From contig CM064426.1 in the NCBI GenBank assembly GCA_032690845.1, positions 75,442,403 through 75,506,402 of the forward strand: a stretch of 64,000 nucleotides of DNA. Direction: 5' to 3'. Positions 46,319 to 58,662 of the stretch are shown here, in pieces (position 1 is the stretch's first letter; the number at the start of each line of letters is the position of its first letter). The position numbers and the translations under genes were made by a program. Under the pieces are notes generated by a model that worked only from the letters and a program-made list of their open reading frames with translations, made no database searches and had not been told where the DNA came from. This DNA comes from Eleusine coracana subsp. coracana. Its lineage: Eukaryota > Streptophyta > Magnoliopsida > Poales > Poaceae.

Positions 46319-48540
46319 CGAACCAACGAATAGACCCATTAAATAATTGCTCAATTTCGTACAGAAATTGCCTCCCTAATTTAGTGTGATCATAATTCTC
46401 ATCATTATCCTTAATTAGTGCAGTGTCTTTGACACAAAAGTCCCTCTAAACACCAGTTCCATGCACCACCTTTACCCACGCAAGCAAAAGAATAATAGGG
46501 TTTGATATTTCTAATTCAGTTTTATGTTTTTATTTCGATAGAAATAATCATATTTATCAGTATATGTTATGTTGTGGAACTTGGAACTTATACACATGCC
46601 CCATAAGCTACTTGTTTTGATTCAGTGCATTTTAATTAGTAGATTTTTTTTACGAATTCAGGAGGAAACTGAAAATCCGGTTCAGTATGGCAGCTTTTAT
46701 GTCATTTATGTTACATGTATGAGAAAATATTACGTCCCTTCAACCATCTCATCTTTTTTCATGTTAGCCTTCATTATACCCCTCTATTAACTAACTATAT
46801 AGACCAGAGCATCTAATACGACTACTATGATCTGAATTCTTGATTTGATTACATACTTTCAATTTTGTTAAGTCAATTTAATTTTAGGGACGTGGGATCA
46901 TATTAAGGTATGTGGGCCAATATTAAAGGTAAAATAGTTACTATAATAAATAAATTGATAAAATTAGAACCTATAATAGTGATCATATCACAATGATGTA
47001 ACATAAAGGGCATAGAAGGGATGAAAAAAAAAACTAAAGACGAAGGCAAATAAGAGAAGTGTAAATTTAGGATGGAACGAATAAGGATTGCTCCTTTTTT
47101 ATAATTACCAGAACAAAAAAATGATTATGGAAGTGCTGACGTGTGATGAATCTGACTTGTAGTGTTCTAAAGATAGAAGCACAAAACATACTCTCTTCAG
47201 CAGAGAGCATCACTTTTTCCTCTTCTGTTTTTTCATGGATCTTCCTTTAAACATATGGTCAGGTAGTATAGCAGCTGTCTCCTGTGCTAAAATCTTACAA
47301 TGGTACTTTAGTCTTTACTCTTTAGTCATGTCTTGAAAATATTTATTAACTCGATTCGTTGTGAAAGTGTCTTGCTGAGCTCTGTTGATGGTTTGTTGAA
47401 CGTAATGCTGGATTGAAATCGTTAAATTATCACTTCGGCTAACGATGAGATGAATGTTTATTTCTATGGCTGTGCCACAACCTTCCAAGCAGAAAACATT
47501 TCAGGAACGGGAGGATTTGTATTGTCTACTTTGATGCCATTCACCATTCAGATCAGTAGATTGTCAGAGAATATCAAAATGATGTAGCATCAATACGTCT
47601 AAATCAGAGAATCATGTGAAGGCATCATTAGTTTTAGTAAAAACATGTCATGAAAAAGGCACCACTTATACTTAGACTCTTAAAACTCTATAAATTTTCT
47701 TTTTGCAATCTGCAACCTCAAATGCCATATACTCTGCCAAAACAAATGTTTATACTGGTGCTCATATATTCTAATAGCTCTTTCTCTACATATCACTATC
47801 AGCAAGCAAAAGATACACAGTCCACAAAGTAATTGAATATGATAGGTCTTATATTCTAGCCGTTCAAATTCTAAGGCAGTTCCATTTGGCTTCGGTTTCA
47901 GATTCTCCTAACACTTCAATACAATTTTTCTCCTGAACATTTCTCTAGTGAATCAAAATCATATTTTGAATTAGTTTCGGATTCAATTGCGAGGATTGCA
48001 TCCACCTAGTTTCATTCCCTGGCTTGGGCTCAACAACGAACTACTTCGTTTGGTTCAAAATGTAAGAATTCTAAGTATTTAAAAAATTATTCACAGTGTA
48101 AATATTTGTAGGGATAAAATAAAATCAGGTAGGTTGGTGGGTGGGTAAGGAATTGATGAGGTAGTATAAAATGAGGGGTATATATAACTTTTCTTACCTT
48201 GACTATTTTAAAGTTTGAATGTTTGAAATACTTATATTGTGAACTGGAGGAAGTATAAACTTTTGAGAACAAAAACAAAAGGAACAACAAACATCTCCTC
48301 GCATTAAAAATGGAACATACTGAACTGAGAACTCGACAGAAAATACATGCACCTCGCAAGCCGCGGCGGATTAGGGAAGGGAATTGAAATCCTAACGAAA
48401 GGGACCGTCTTGTTCTCGCTCCATCGGCCGGCGTACGGGCGGCGCGGACGAGAAGCTGAAAAAGGGTGGAGCCGTGCTGAACCACTGAATAAAGGCAATC
48501 CGGTCGAAGTTGCGAAAGAGTCCATAATGGACTTACCAAA
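46319..48540. other. Intergenic, no gene recognised
   Basis: AT-rich DNA between the MITE pair and the PUR5 promoter. Short frames only. Nothing else supported. Confidence 0.4.
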
Positions 48541-48558
48541 GGCCGGCAGACAACACAT

Positions 48559-48595
48559 TGGGCCTAAAAGCCCATTAATGACTACGGAAGGCCCA
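48559..48595 (+). promoter_or_regulatory. Site II-type promoter motifs of PUR5
   Basis: TGGGCC at 48559-48564, AGCCCA at 48569-48574 and GGCCCA at 48590-48595, about 170-200 bases before the ATG. TCP factors bind such site II elements in promoters of growth-linked housekeeping genes. No clear TATA box is seen, which fits that promoter class. Confidence 0.55.
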
Positions 48596-48763
48596 CCTTC
48601 TCTTCTCTCTTTTCAGACTCGCCGCCGCCGAATCCGCTTTTCAGCGCCCGGCACCTCCAACCCTTTTCCCGAATAGTGCAATCATTTTCGCTGTCACCGC
48701 CGCCGCCGCCGCCGCTCTCCCCGCCTGTCCTCTTCTGCCCCGGTCCGTCGCGTCCGCCTCCCA

Positions 48764-51274
48764 ATGAGCACCGACCGCCTCCTCCACCTCCTGCGCTCGC
48801 CGGCCGCTAGTTCGAACCCCGCGGCTCGCCAGGGCCTTCGCAGCCCGCAGCGGCTCCGCCTCCCGCAGGCCGCGTCAGGGATGCAGCGCGCCTCCGTGGC
48901 CTGCTCCAGCTCCGGCTCTGGAGGGGACAGGGGAATGACGTACAAGGGCGCCGGCGTGGACATCGATGCGGGTACTGAGCTCGTGCGGCGCATCGCCAAG
49001 ATGGCACCTGGGATTGGCGGCTTCGGCGGTCTCTTTCCCTGGGGTACAATTCCACCTTTTTTTCTTGTTTCATTTCTTTTTTGCACAGAATGTTATTTTG
49101 GATGCGTCTTCAATGTGGGAAAAAAAAAACATCCCTACTTCTTTCAGATTCTTCGTGCTACGCATGATACTACTAACAACGAAGTGTGGCTTAAGGGATG
49201 TGCTGCCTGTGCTTCTGCTTAGATTCTACAATGGTTGTGGAGAGAACCGTTTCTCTGAGCGCGTTTCATTTTAATTACTGACAAAGGAACACCTTTGTAA
49301 GGTTATTGTTTGCTTGATATGTCGGTGTGACATCTGAGATATTGTTGTGCTTCTACGCCCTGTTAGCTGGGTGAAAATTCTGCGCCATACAATCGATCTT
49401 TTTATTCGCTACTGCTTACTTGGATGCAGCAATGTAGTGCAAATTTTTTTTTGTCCCTTTCTTTCTTTGCTTTAATGCTGTTTGGGTGTAAACAGGGGAT
49501 GATTACCTTGTTGCGGGCACGGACGGCGTGGGAACAAAGTTGAAGCTTGCATTTGAAACTGGTATCCATGATACCATTGGAATTGACCTGGTATGTGATC
49601 ACGTGCTATTTGCTATTTTGCTTATGCTGTACAGTGCTTGATGGTTTTAGGTCATTGTGGCAGGTGGCTATGAGTGTCAATGACATTGTAACATCAGGTG
49701 CCAAACCATTGTTCTTCCTAGATTATTTCGCCACAAGCAAACTTGATGTTGATCTTGCAGAGAAGGTAATTGCAATATCTTTTGCTCATTGAGACACCAT
49801 AATTATCGCTCTGCTCATGCTTTTTTTTTATCTTCTACTGATTGAATATTTTAACTTATTTATCAATTATGTAGGTTATCAGGGGGATTGTGGATGGGTG
49901 CCAACAATCTGATTGTGTTCTCCTAGGAGGAGAGGTAACGGTTTCTAAGATTATCAATGTAGCAATTTACCCTGCTGTTTGTTAACCTTTCAAGTCACAA
50001 TAGATGTACATGAATGACTCAGTTGTCGTGCTCAGTGGTACTGGCTGCCATTGCTCTGTTATATCATGTATATGGTTACTCCTAGATTATTTGTCTTGTA
50101 TATGCTTGCCACCTGAGCCTTTGTATATGTTTAGCTTCAGGAGTAAAGCATAGTTTGAGATCATCATCATAGCTTCATGTTGTTGTATGATTCTTACATA
50201 ATAAAATGTTCAATCTATTTAAATTTGAGACAAAGTCAAGTAACAGTTCCAGAAATACCTCCACCTGCCTATAAATCTCATTAGCATTGAATATCTTGTG
50301 GAAAGCCAAAAGAAAGAAAAAAACAGTTGTGCTAACTGTTAGACAATTTGTCATTACAGACAGCAGAAATGCCTGGTTTCTATGCCGAAGGTGAATATGA
50401 TTTAAGTGGTTTTGCTGTGGGTGCTGTGAAGAAGGATAAGGTCATTGATGGTAAAAACATTGTTGAGGGAGATGTCCTTATAGGTCTTCCTTCCAGTGGG
50501 GTTCATTCTAATGGGTTCTCTCTTGCTAGAAGGTATTGCCATTATTGCAAAGCTTGCTTTCTTTTGATGAGTTTTGTATTTTGTATCTTGCTACTGCTGG
50601 TTCAAAAAAATTTTCTTTATTTTTAAGAGTACTAGAGAAAAGTGGACTTAGCTTGAGTGACCAACTTCCAAGAAATGATGGCATAGCAACTACTGTTGGT
50701 GAAGCTCTCATGGCCCCGACTGTCATCTATGTTAAGCAGGTTAAAAAAAAATTCTGTATCTATTATCTTATATTTGTGACGTGTGGCTTGCAAACAATTT
50801 AAATTGAATGCAATTGTTAAAATAATAGGTTCTTGAGATTATTGGCAAGGGTGGTGTAAAAGGACTAGCCCACATTACAGGTGGTGGCTTTACTGATAAT
50901 ATCCCAAGAGTATTTCCATCTGGACTTGGGGCGAAAATTTTTACTGGATCATGGGAAGTGCCACCTGTTTTCCAGTGGCTTCAACAGGTAAGTGCTAATC
51001 ATCTGAGAATTTGACCTGTAAACTTTTCCATATTGACACATACTGTGTTCTCCACTTTTTTGTGATAGCACTCTTTAGCTTTATAGTATTTCAACTTGTG
51101 TAGGTTGGAAACATCGAAGATGCAGAGATGCGACGAACATTCAACATGGGCATAGGAATGGTTCTTGTGGTAAGCAAAGAGACTGCTGACCGTATTCTCA
51201 AAGACAGCCAGGGATCTAATTGTGTGTATCGCATTGGAGAGGTGATCCAGGGTGAGGGGGTTCACTATACATGA
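48764..51274 (+). CDS. PUR5: Phosphoribosylformylglycinamidine cyclo-ligase (AIR synthetase), plastid, eight exons
   Basis: Proposed exons: 48764-49043, 49496-49590, 49664-49765, 49875-49934, 50360-50532, 50628-50739, 50829-50987 and 51104-51274, joining in frame to 383 residues with GT-AG borders throughout. The enzyme converts FGAM and ATP to aminoimidazole ribonucleotide, the fifth step of purine synthesis. PurM-family motifs are DGVGTK (103-108), MSVND (128-132), GLPSSGVHSNG (221-231) and HITGGGFTDNIPR (289-301). The first ~55 residues are Ser/Arg/Ala-rich with few acidic residues, a plastid (possibly also mitochondrial) transit peptide, as in known plant PUR5. Length matches the plant family. 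The start is the first ATG after a CT-rich leader and keeps the full transit peptide. No lesion seen. Confidence 0.96.
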
Positions 51275-52120
51275 CCATTTGAACCTTCTAGCCAAGTGGC
51301 TTCAGACTTCTGATCAGCTGGGCGTAGCAGCCTAGTTTTTGTAACAGCTTTAATTCTGTGGGGTTAAGTTCTTGATTGGTAGTGGTTCTTACACCCACAA
51401 GAAACGTGGTTTATAACCAAAATAATGTCGTGACTGATTATGAGAGCTTACCCATAAATGGGAAATGGTTCTATCTTCCAGAGCAGTGAACGGCACGTGA
51501 GAATGTTCGTACGATTGTCTTAACATGTCAGCTCATTTTCACTTCTATTTTCTTTAATTGGAAATCTATTTTTAAATCGACGCTGAACTGATGTTATTTG
51601 TTAGACATTACATCAAGCGGAAGAGAGTACGAGCATAACTCCACAACTGAATCTAAACTGCTCCCAATGCTAGCCGTTTTATGAGCAACAACATTACAAT
51701 AGCTGGGAGCAAACCTATATTACATCTTATATTACTATACACCCACTTACAAGGGTCATTAATTTCTATTTTCTTTTAACTCTCGTATATCCCAAAAAGT
51801 GATTTTATTCTTGTGATAGGAAAACCAAATTCAGCTTTGCTCTTCTGCGGGTCGTGTCGAGAGAGTGAACGAAAGCCAAGTTATTTCAATTTTAAAAGGT
51901 GATCTTCAAGACAGGTCAATTTTAAATCGACATATTTTGGTGTTTTTTTATTTGAACACATGCAGATGTAAATTTTCAGATTTGAGCACAACGGCCCGTA
52001 TTATTTTCATCTGCAAACATATTATTTTGCTGGACCCTGAAGCAATATAACAGGCCACCATACGGGGCCGTAACTACGAAGCAGAAGGGTGTTTCATTTG
52101 TTTATAGCATGCCTTCATTG
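51275..52120. other. PUR5 3' UTR and intergenic DNA
   Basis: The 3' UTR probably spans the first few hundred bases. No further gene recognised. Confidence 0.45.
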
Positions 52121-52123
52121 ATC

Positions 52124-52390
52124 ACAACATCTCCAATAGATTTCTATAATATTATCCTAAAAATATTGGGGCTAATGCTTCTTTTATTGTCCCAACAGTT
52201 TTCCTCAAAGTGGATCTACGAACTTTTTTTATTGGTTCATGTCAGTATTTGGCATGACAATATTATTGATTCCCTAGAAAGAAGGTTGGGCCTCAACTCT
52301 TCCTCTGTTTGTAGTTACAAATTAGAGGAATTTATGGAAAACCAAAATATTGAAGAGGTTTTGAGATCAATTTCTGCTAAAGTCTAATCT
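52124..52390. mobile_element. MITE relative of 52524-52868, worn
   Basis: ACATCTCCAATAG start and the TTTTTTTATTGGTTCATGTCAG...TTGGGCC block parallel the next MITE. Right end degraded. Confidence 0.5.
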
Positions 52391-52523
52391 CATTATAAAA
52401 TTCACATATACCAGGCATACAACTAGTGTGTAGTTCTATTGACGTCATGTTATAACGGCAATGGGATGCGCACCTCTACATGCTGCCTTTAGAGTTGGAA
52501 ATGGAGGGAGTTTGCTTTGATTA

Positions 52524-52868
52524 AACCATCTCCAAAAGCTTCCTAGAAAATAGACTCCAAAAGAGTGTTTTTAGTAGCAGCCTAAAAATTATTGAGTATA
52601 ATTTTTCTTATCTTCTCTAATAGTTCATCCTAAAAATGGATCAAGAATTTTTTTTATTGGGTCACACCAGCATCTAGGGCCACAACCATATTAATTCTCT
52701 TAAAAATACGATTTGGGCCCCCAACTTTCTCCTTATTTCTAGATACAAATAGGGTGAATTTGGGGGGAGAAGAAATCTGTGAGTTATTTTAGAAAGCTGT
52801 TGGATATCGTTTTTAGATTAAATCCCATTAATTTGATTTAGGGAGAGTTTATGTGGCTCTTTTAGAAA
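52524..52868. mobile_element. MITE, AGGGAGAGTTTAT family
   Basis: Left end near ACCATCTCCAAAAG and right end GTGGCTCTTTTAG are poor inverted repeats of the GAGCATCTCCAA type. Shares its right half with 41719-42083. Confidence 0.6.
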
Positions 52869-53355
52869 TACGCAACTGCATGTGTTCGTATATGAAAATT
52901 TTGGTCGTGAATCTATTAAATGAGAGTTATTTGTTTCCAAAAATCATTGTCCTACTAAATGATAATATGTCATCGTTTGCAAACAGTAATATATTAAATG
53001 AGACTATATCCTAAACGTTGTAGAGCATATATCTTGGACTGAGCGACCTATATGGTTTTTTTTCTTTTTGAGAGGGCCACCTATATGGTTTGTCAAGTAG
53101 CACATACCAACTTAACATATATATTTTATTATTTTTAAAGAAACCAATGAGCAATGTATTGATTGTGTAAATGCTAGTTTCCTGCACCACCAGCGGCACA
53201 AATGAGAGCATATCTTTCTTGAGCATTGTGGCCTTGATAACTAAATTGATGTAAGTATAATAAACCTATGTGGATGATTTTCTATTGCTCTCATTGGATA
53301 CCTGAAAGTAAATCATTAATGAATGCAACTGAAAAAGTAATTGAAAGGGTCAGGA
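52869..53355. other. Intergenic, upstream of the cysteine-rich gene
   Basis: AT-rich; no gene or repeat border recognised. Confidence 0.4.
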
Positions 53356-53358
53356 CCT

Positions 53359-53366
53359 TATATATA
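53359..53366 (+). promoter_or_regulatory. TATA box of the cysteine-rich gene
   Basis: TATATATA about 85-90 bases before the ATG at 53450, consistent with a short 5' UTR. Confidence 0.55.
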
Positions 53367-53449
53367 CAGAATCAGTGGAGTGCGCATGTCATCCATCCTA
53401 CATCCATCGCCGATCTAGAAGAAAGTTGGCCGGTGCTAAAGTTGCAGCA

Positions 53450-53788
53450 ATGAACTTGTGCCTCCTTTTGGCTTTTATAGCAATCTCTTCATTTTCCTGC
53501 TCATCATCATACCAGGTGCTAGACCTCAAAGGTGACATCATGTACCTCTGTAAGCATAACATAGCAAAAAGTATCGGTTCACCCTGGAATGCAAAACTGC
53601 ACGGTGACTGCTGCACGAAAGTGAGGGAGGTAAACGTTGAAATCATCTGCCATGAGTTTACAGATGAGGACAAGGCGAAAATCGATTTATGGATGTGGGC
53701 TGATGTTACAAGACGTTGTGGAAATACATTGCCCGTAGGCTTTAATTGCTCAGGTTACATTGTTCCACCACGTCATCACTTGATGTAA
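53450..53788 (+). CDS. Small secreted six-cysteine protein, 112 aa
   Basis: The open frame extends further upstream, but the ATG at 53450 gives a classic signal peptide (hydrophobic residues 3-17, small residues near 20), so it is taken as the start. The mature part has cysteines at 34, 54, 55, 67, 90 and 100, the pattern C-x19-CC-x11-C-x22-C-x9-C, with GDCCTKVREV and RRCGNTLPVGFNCSGY. A CC pair and the spacing recall prolamin-like, ECA1-like or LTP-like secreted proteins of grasses, but I cannot name the family. Such proteins often act in reproduction or defence outside the cell; here that is a guess. AATAAA at 53817-53822 is a plausible poly(A) signal. No intron. A broken duplicate lies 1.8 kb downstream. 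Confidence 0.65.
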   Translation: MNLCLLLAFIAISSFSCSSSYQVLDLKGDIMYLCKHNIAKSIGSPWNAKLHGDCCTKVREVNVEIICHEFTDEDKAKIDLWMWADVTRRCGNTLPVGFNCSGYIVPPRHHLM

Positions 53789-53822
53789 GGCCTATAACTT
53801 GAACAGAGCAATAACGAATAAA

Positions 53823-55331
53823 GCTAAGCGCTTTTTTGGTGGTAAATATGCATTGTATCATAATTTCAGTAGAAAAAAAAAACTCTATTGCTGGCTGCTC
53901 GCACGTGGCTCATATTGCCAACCTCATGTTATAAAGATCAACCGGAAGATCAAACAAATAGTCCTCAATCTATGAAGGAACCAACTATAAGAACCATATA
54001 TTTGAATTCTCAATTTTATGAGTATTTTGAATCAATGAGGCATGAAGCGTGAACGGATATAGTACAACAGTAATGAATAAGGCTTGTAATTTGAATGTTG
54101 CAATAGTGAATCAAAGAGGCAAGTGGCTAAAAATGTGATAGGACTGATCATCAAATTCACCCTAGACATCAACACCATTATCATTTGGGTTAGCAGCAGG
54201 ATCAGGAAGGTCCTGCTTCAGCATTGTCAGTGTTGGATGGATTGGGAGCAGGATCAGAATGCCATGCATATGGGTTTGGAATAGGATCAGAATGCCTGCA
54301 TCTGGGTTAGGAGCAGGAACAGTATGGCATGTACTAGTATATGTGATTGCTACTTCATGCCTTGTTTCAGGATTTTAGTAGTGGTCACTACATTACACTG
54401 AGTCAGAACATAGCTCATCAAGTATAACAACATTGAGAGGCTCATTCCTAATCTCCTGGTACATATGGAAGGCAGAAAGTAAGATAGAATTAGAATCGAT
54501 TTTGTTGTACTTAGATTATACTTTGTCCCAACAACTGATTGACAATCTTTGACCCATTCTAGTTTCACCTCATCAAATAAATCAGCGTACACATCCATCC
54601 AACGCACTTTATTTTTGTCACAAATCCATCTAATATTGTTGCTAACATGGTACATTCCACTATCCTTCTCCCAGGAATGACCGACACGAAAAAAAAATCT
54701 ACAAGCCCTGCTAGCATCAATTCTACGTGAAACGCAAACCATAAGGAACAAGAATAAGAAGAACATTGAAATGAATCCTAACTCAAAAAAATGTACCTAC
54801 AACTACAGAGATGAAGGTTGGTAGTGTTACCCTTCCGGAATACATGATAGGTTTAGTTGCTTCGTTGGGGACCCCAAGCTCGTTAGCCTCTACCCAAGCT
54901 CATTAGCCTCTGCCCACCATTCTCCCCCCTTTCGACAACATGACGATCTCCCCAAGCTCAGCCCTTCATGCCTCCTTTAGATCCACTTCATTGGCATGTG
55001 TGACTCCATGGATTCGGGCGACAGTTGCTGGATGTCAAGATGGTAGCGGAGGAGTTGCCACGAGTGGGAAAGACGAAGTCGAATGCTACCGGGTAAGGGA
55101 GCGACCAAGTGATAAGGTTCGGTTAGGATTGCACTACTTGGTTTGGTTCGAACTTCGTCCGGGTCCAAACAGTAACCAGGGGCACCAGATGTCATTTTGA
55201 AAAGTTTCTCTCACATGAGAGAAAACATATTATATTATATACGGTGTGCCATAGCTAAGAGCCATGATTTTTCACTGTGTTAGAGCCAAATACGAATTGT
55301 ACGATGTGCTATATCTGAAATCATGTTTTGC
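53823..55331. other. Spacer between the cysteine-rich gene and its pseudogene
   Basis: Holds a 138-codon minus-strand frame at 54350-54766 with no family signature, and a short tandem CAAGCTCGTTAGCCTCTACC / CAAGCTCATTAGCCTCTGCC near 54879-54920. No gene supported. Confidence 0.4.
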
Positions 55332-55575
55332 TTAGCAAAAAGTATGATTCACCTTGGAATGCAAAACTGTGTGATGACTTGTACGAAAGTGAGGAAGTTA
55401 AATGTTGAAACCATCTGCCATGAGTTTACAGACAAGGACAAGGTGAAAATCAATTTATGGATGCGAGCTGATGTCACATGACATTGTGGGAAGAATATGC
55501 ATTGCTCGTAGGCTTTAATTGCTCAGGTTACATTGTTCCTCTATGTCATCACTTGATGTAAGGCCTATAACTTGG
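55332..55575 (+). pseudogene. Broken duplicate of the six-cysteine secreted protein gene
   Basis: Aligns to 53556-53800 from AGCAAAAAGTATG through the stop and the GTAAGGCCTATAACTTG tail. Two bases are missing at the CC-pair region, one arginine codon has become TGA, and an insertion lies further on, so it cannot encode the protein. The signal-peptide half is absent. Confidence 0.85.
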
Positions 55576-56195
55576 ACGCTGCAACACTCCCTCCATTTTC
55601 TTGTCGTCGTAGTTCAAGTTGAGGTGTGTGTTTCTTTTTGCTGCTGTCATCAGGAAGCGGTTGTTTTATATTTGCCCCTACGTTCCTTTTTGTCGGTCTC
55701 CACCCACCTACCTGCTCCACCTTAACTGCCGATGAAGAAGATCCCAAATCGTTTCCCTCGCCGGTGCCTCTCCCCAAACATTGAGATGCTCTCTCTTCCT
55801 GTGCGCACTTAACGTGTCAATCTGCTTATGCAAGAACAGGCCAAGCAAGGGAATCGCAAGCACAAATGGATCAAAGACAGGTCATGGCCACGGCCTCAAA
55901 TGGCTCCAATATGAATCAAGTGTCAAATTTGAGTTTGAAACAAGGCTCCAATTTGACTTCTGCTAAAACAAGGTCATAATTTCAGTCTCAAACAAGGCTC
56001 CAATTTGAATCCTGCTTAAACAAATTCCTGATTCAATCTGAAACACACATTCGACCACAACGTCATTTGGGAGGTGGGACGCTCGTGGAACATGAATATA
56101 TCGCCCCCTCATGTCATCGTCGTAGCGACGATCTTCATTGTGCATAGCACTAGCAATTTGGAACATCATGATGTGCACGGACCGCTGCCTACAGT
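55576..56195. other. Intergenic, short tandem similarity
   Basis: CAAGGCTCCAATTTGA occurs twice (near 55941 and 55991). No gene recognised. Confidence 0.4.
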
Positions 56196-57420
56196 ATGGA
56201 CGCTCGAATCCTCCTCTCATCCTCTTGGCATTCCACTGACACATGGTTCTCGAGCGCTATGGAAGGCTCCACCTGCGAATCTATGCTTTGTGATGGCACC
56301 TCTCCTGCTATTGTTGATACAAGATTTGCATCTATCATTGTCATGTTGAAGAGGTTTCTTCATCTTAAGGATGCACTTGAGCGAATGGTAATTAGTGACA
56401 AGTGGGCTGCATACAAGGAAGATGATCATAGAAAAGGCTGGATTCGTGAGAGCAAAGATATTTGATGAAGCTTGGTTGGATAATGTGAAATACATAGTTG
56501 ATTTTACCGAGCCCAATTACTCAATGCTGAGGACAACTGACACTAACAAGCCATGTCTCTGTCTTATATATGAGATGTGGGATAGCATGATTGAGAAAGT
56601 GAAGGTTGTTGTTTACCGTAACGAAGGAAATTGGATATATGAAGAATTTGACTTCTATGAGTCTGTGAGTATAATATTGCATGACCGGTGGCTCAAAAGG
56701 AATACTCCTCTCCATTGTTTGGCACATTCTCTTGTTCCAAGGTGCGCTTAAACCTTTGTTTTTGTCTTTCTAGTGTTTGTTGTTTAATTATTTCTTCCTT
56801 TGTCTCATGCTTGCCATTTGTAAATATAGGTACTATACTGAACAATGGCTTGCTGAAGTTCCTAACTATGAACATCTTCATAGGGATCCTGAAATTTCAG
56901 ACCTGAGGAATGCATGTCTTAAAAAATTATTTCCTATTGTAGAAGACTTGAGAAAGGTTAAACAACAATTTGTTGATTACTCTCAAAATAGAGGCATATT
57001 TTCTCAACCTGATTCAATTAATGATAGAGCTCATTTTGATGATCCACTACAATGGTAGGGAACTTATGGGTCTAGGACCCCCTGAGCTGAAAACTTTAGA
57101 TTTCAAACTGTCAGGACAGCCAGCTTCTTCTTCTTCTTGCTATCAAAGAAACTGGAGCATGTATGGTTTTATTCATAGCCTGAGAAGAAATATGCTCACA
57201 CCTGAACGTGCTGAAGATTTAGTGTTTATGCATAACAACATGCGTCTTCTTTCATGGAGCACTGTCGAGTACACTTCTGGTGTTCTGGGCCATCTCATTT
57301 GTGGGATGTTGGGGGAGATGGCTATGACACATTTGATGGCATCGACATTCTTCAAGCTATTATCTCAGTTTAGATGAGCCTGAATTCGAATTGTTGATCA
57401 CTGAAGATGAAGAACTTTGA
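56196..57420 (+). pseudogene. hAT-superfamily transposase pseudogene (DUF659/dimerisation type)
   Basis: Fragments in several frames line up in hAT order: RFASIIVMLKRF and ALERMVISDKWAAY, then the middle block with MWDSMIEKVK, WLKRNTPLHCLAHSL and YYTEQWLAEVPNYE, then the C-terminal dimerisation region with QPASSSSCYQRNWSMYGFIH and LRRNMLTPERAEDLVF. The tail DEPEFELLITEDEEL ends at 57420 after a frame change near 57370. The N-terminal BED zinc finger and the first catalytic aspartate were not found. Frame changes and a stop at about 57056 show it is dead, unless the gap at 56752-56829 is a real intron. Confidence 0.8.
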
Positions 57421-57698
57421 GCACTGAAGTGATCTGGATGGAATAGTCTTATATTGACTTATATTAAACACTTATATTTGGCTACATGCCTTGTATCCTT
57501 ATGTCGTAATGTACTAATATCATTATTTTGCTACATATTGAACCTTTAGTTTAATATCTATCTCATCTTCTTTCATGTTTGGTAATTACTAGGGAAATTA
57601 AAATGCATATTTATATCTACCCGCCGTGTCGACGTATCATGGTTTTTGGCACTCGTCGTGTCGATGTATTGGCGTACCATATCGCCATATCAGAAAAA

Positions 57699-58640
57699 TG
57701 TTGATCTGCGATGGCACCTCCCCAGCTAGCACCAAGCTCTAGGACCCGACTAGCTTCAGATCAAGGATTTTCCAGAAGCGGTGTAAGATGGGTCGAGCGC
57801 TGTATGAATAAGAGGCCTTTTCGGGCTCTTTGTTGCTTCGGCTCTCTTATTCGATCACTAGTGCATTATCCTCACGGTCCAAGCCCAATCATCAACATCG
57901 ATACCCACATCCTCAAAGCCTTCTTACATAGGAGGCGCCTGCACAAACGGAATCAATACTATCTTTTGATTACTTGTAAAATAAAAATGATGTGGACAAG
58001 GGTTTCCGATCTTCCAAAAGATTCTGGATACATTGATTTGGTCGGAGGCAACACACAAATCGATCCGGCTTCAGAACAGCACATTCTAAACCCCGCAATC
58101 GTAGCACGACGTCTTCTCTGGTTATCAACCGTCCTAAAACGATTGAACTTGCCGAGAAGGCTAATCCCTGCCTGCGAATTAAGAACACAAGCAAGAACAA
58201 AGAAGAAGGCAACACAATTACAATCTTACGAAGTTGGGGTCTCACAAACCGTGATGACGACGAAACTGTTATGAACAGAATAATCTAAGTAAAACCTAAA
58301 CCCTATTGATGCGGCAGCAGCTGTATATGAAGACCCTAGAGTCGTGCAAGACCCTCTAGACGCACCCCTAATTGGACTCAACTAGATGCAAAGCCCAAAG
58401 GCCAAAAATAGGCGACGCAGCACCGAAACAGATTCTAGATCCTCTCTTGTTTTGATGATTTCCGATGACTCCGGATGAATTTTGATATGAAACCGGCGGC
58501 ATTGGAAAGGTATTCTTCTTATCTTTCCGTGCATATGTAGAACGTCCAAATCCGAGTCCGTATGCGTCCTGGACATCCGTTTTAGTGCAGACTGGTCCTG
58601 AACCCCGAAACGGACTCGAAGTCGATTTTGGTTGGGCCTC
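57699..58640 (-). repeat. Probable 3' LTR of the gypsy element
   Basis: Non-coding in the element's direction, between the last coding motif (GPMTRARARRLNLEVSSFL region, ending 58663) and a CA end at 57699. The start is approximate and no second LTR is available for comparison. The 187-codon plus-strand frame at 57711-58274 lies inside it and is not a gene. Confidence 0.55.
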
Positions 58641-58662
58641 CACCTTGGCTTCTACGTCCTTG

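Noticed and set aside
54350..54766. 138-codon minus-strand frame beginning with a hydrophobic segment
   Set aside because: The first 15 residues look like a signal peptide, but no family, promoter or conserved pattern supports it.
57711..58274. 187-codon plus-strand frame
   Set aside because: Lies antisense inside the probable gypsy LTR and has no domain.
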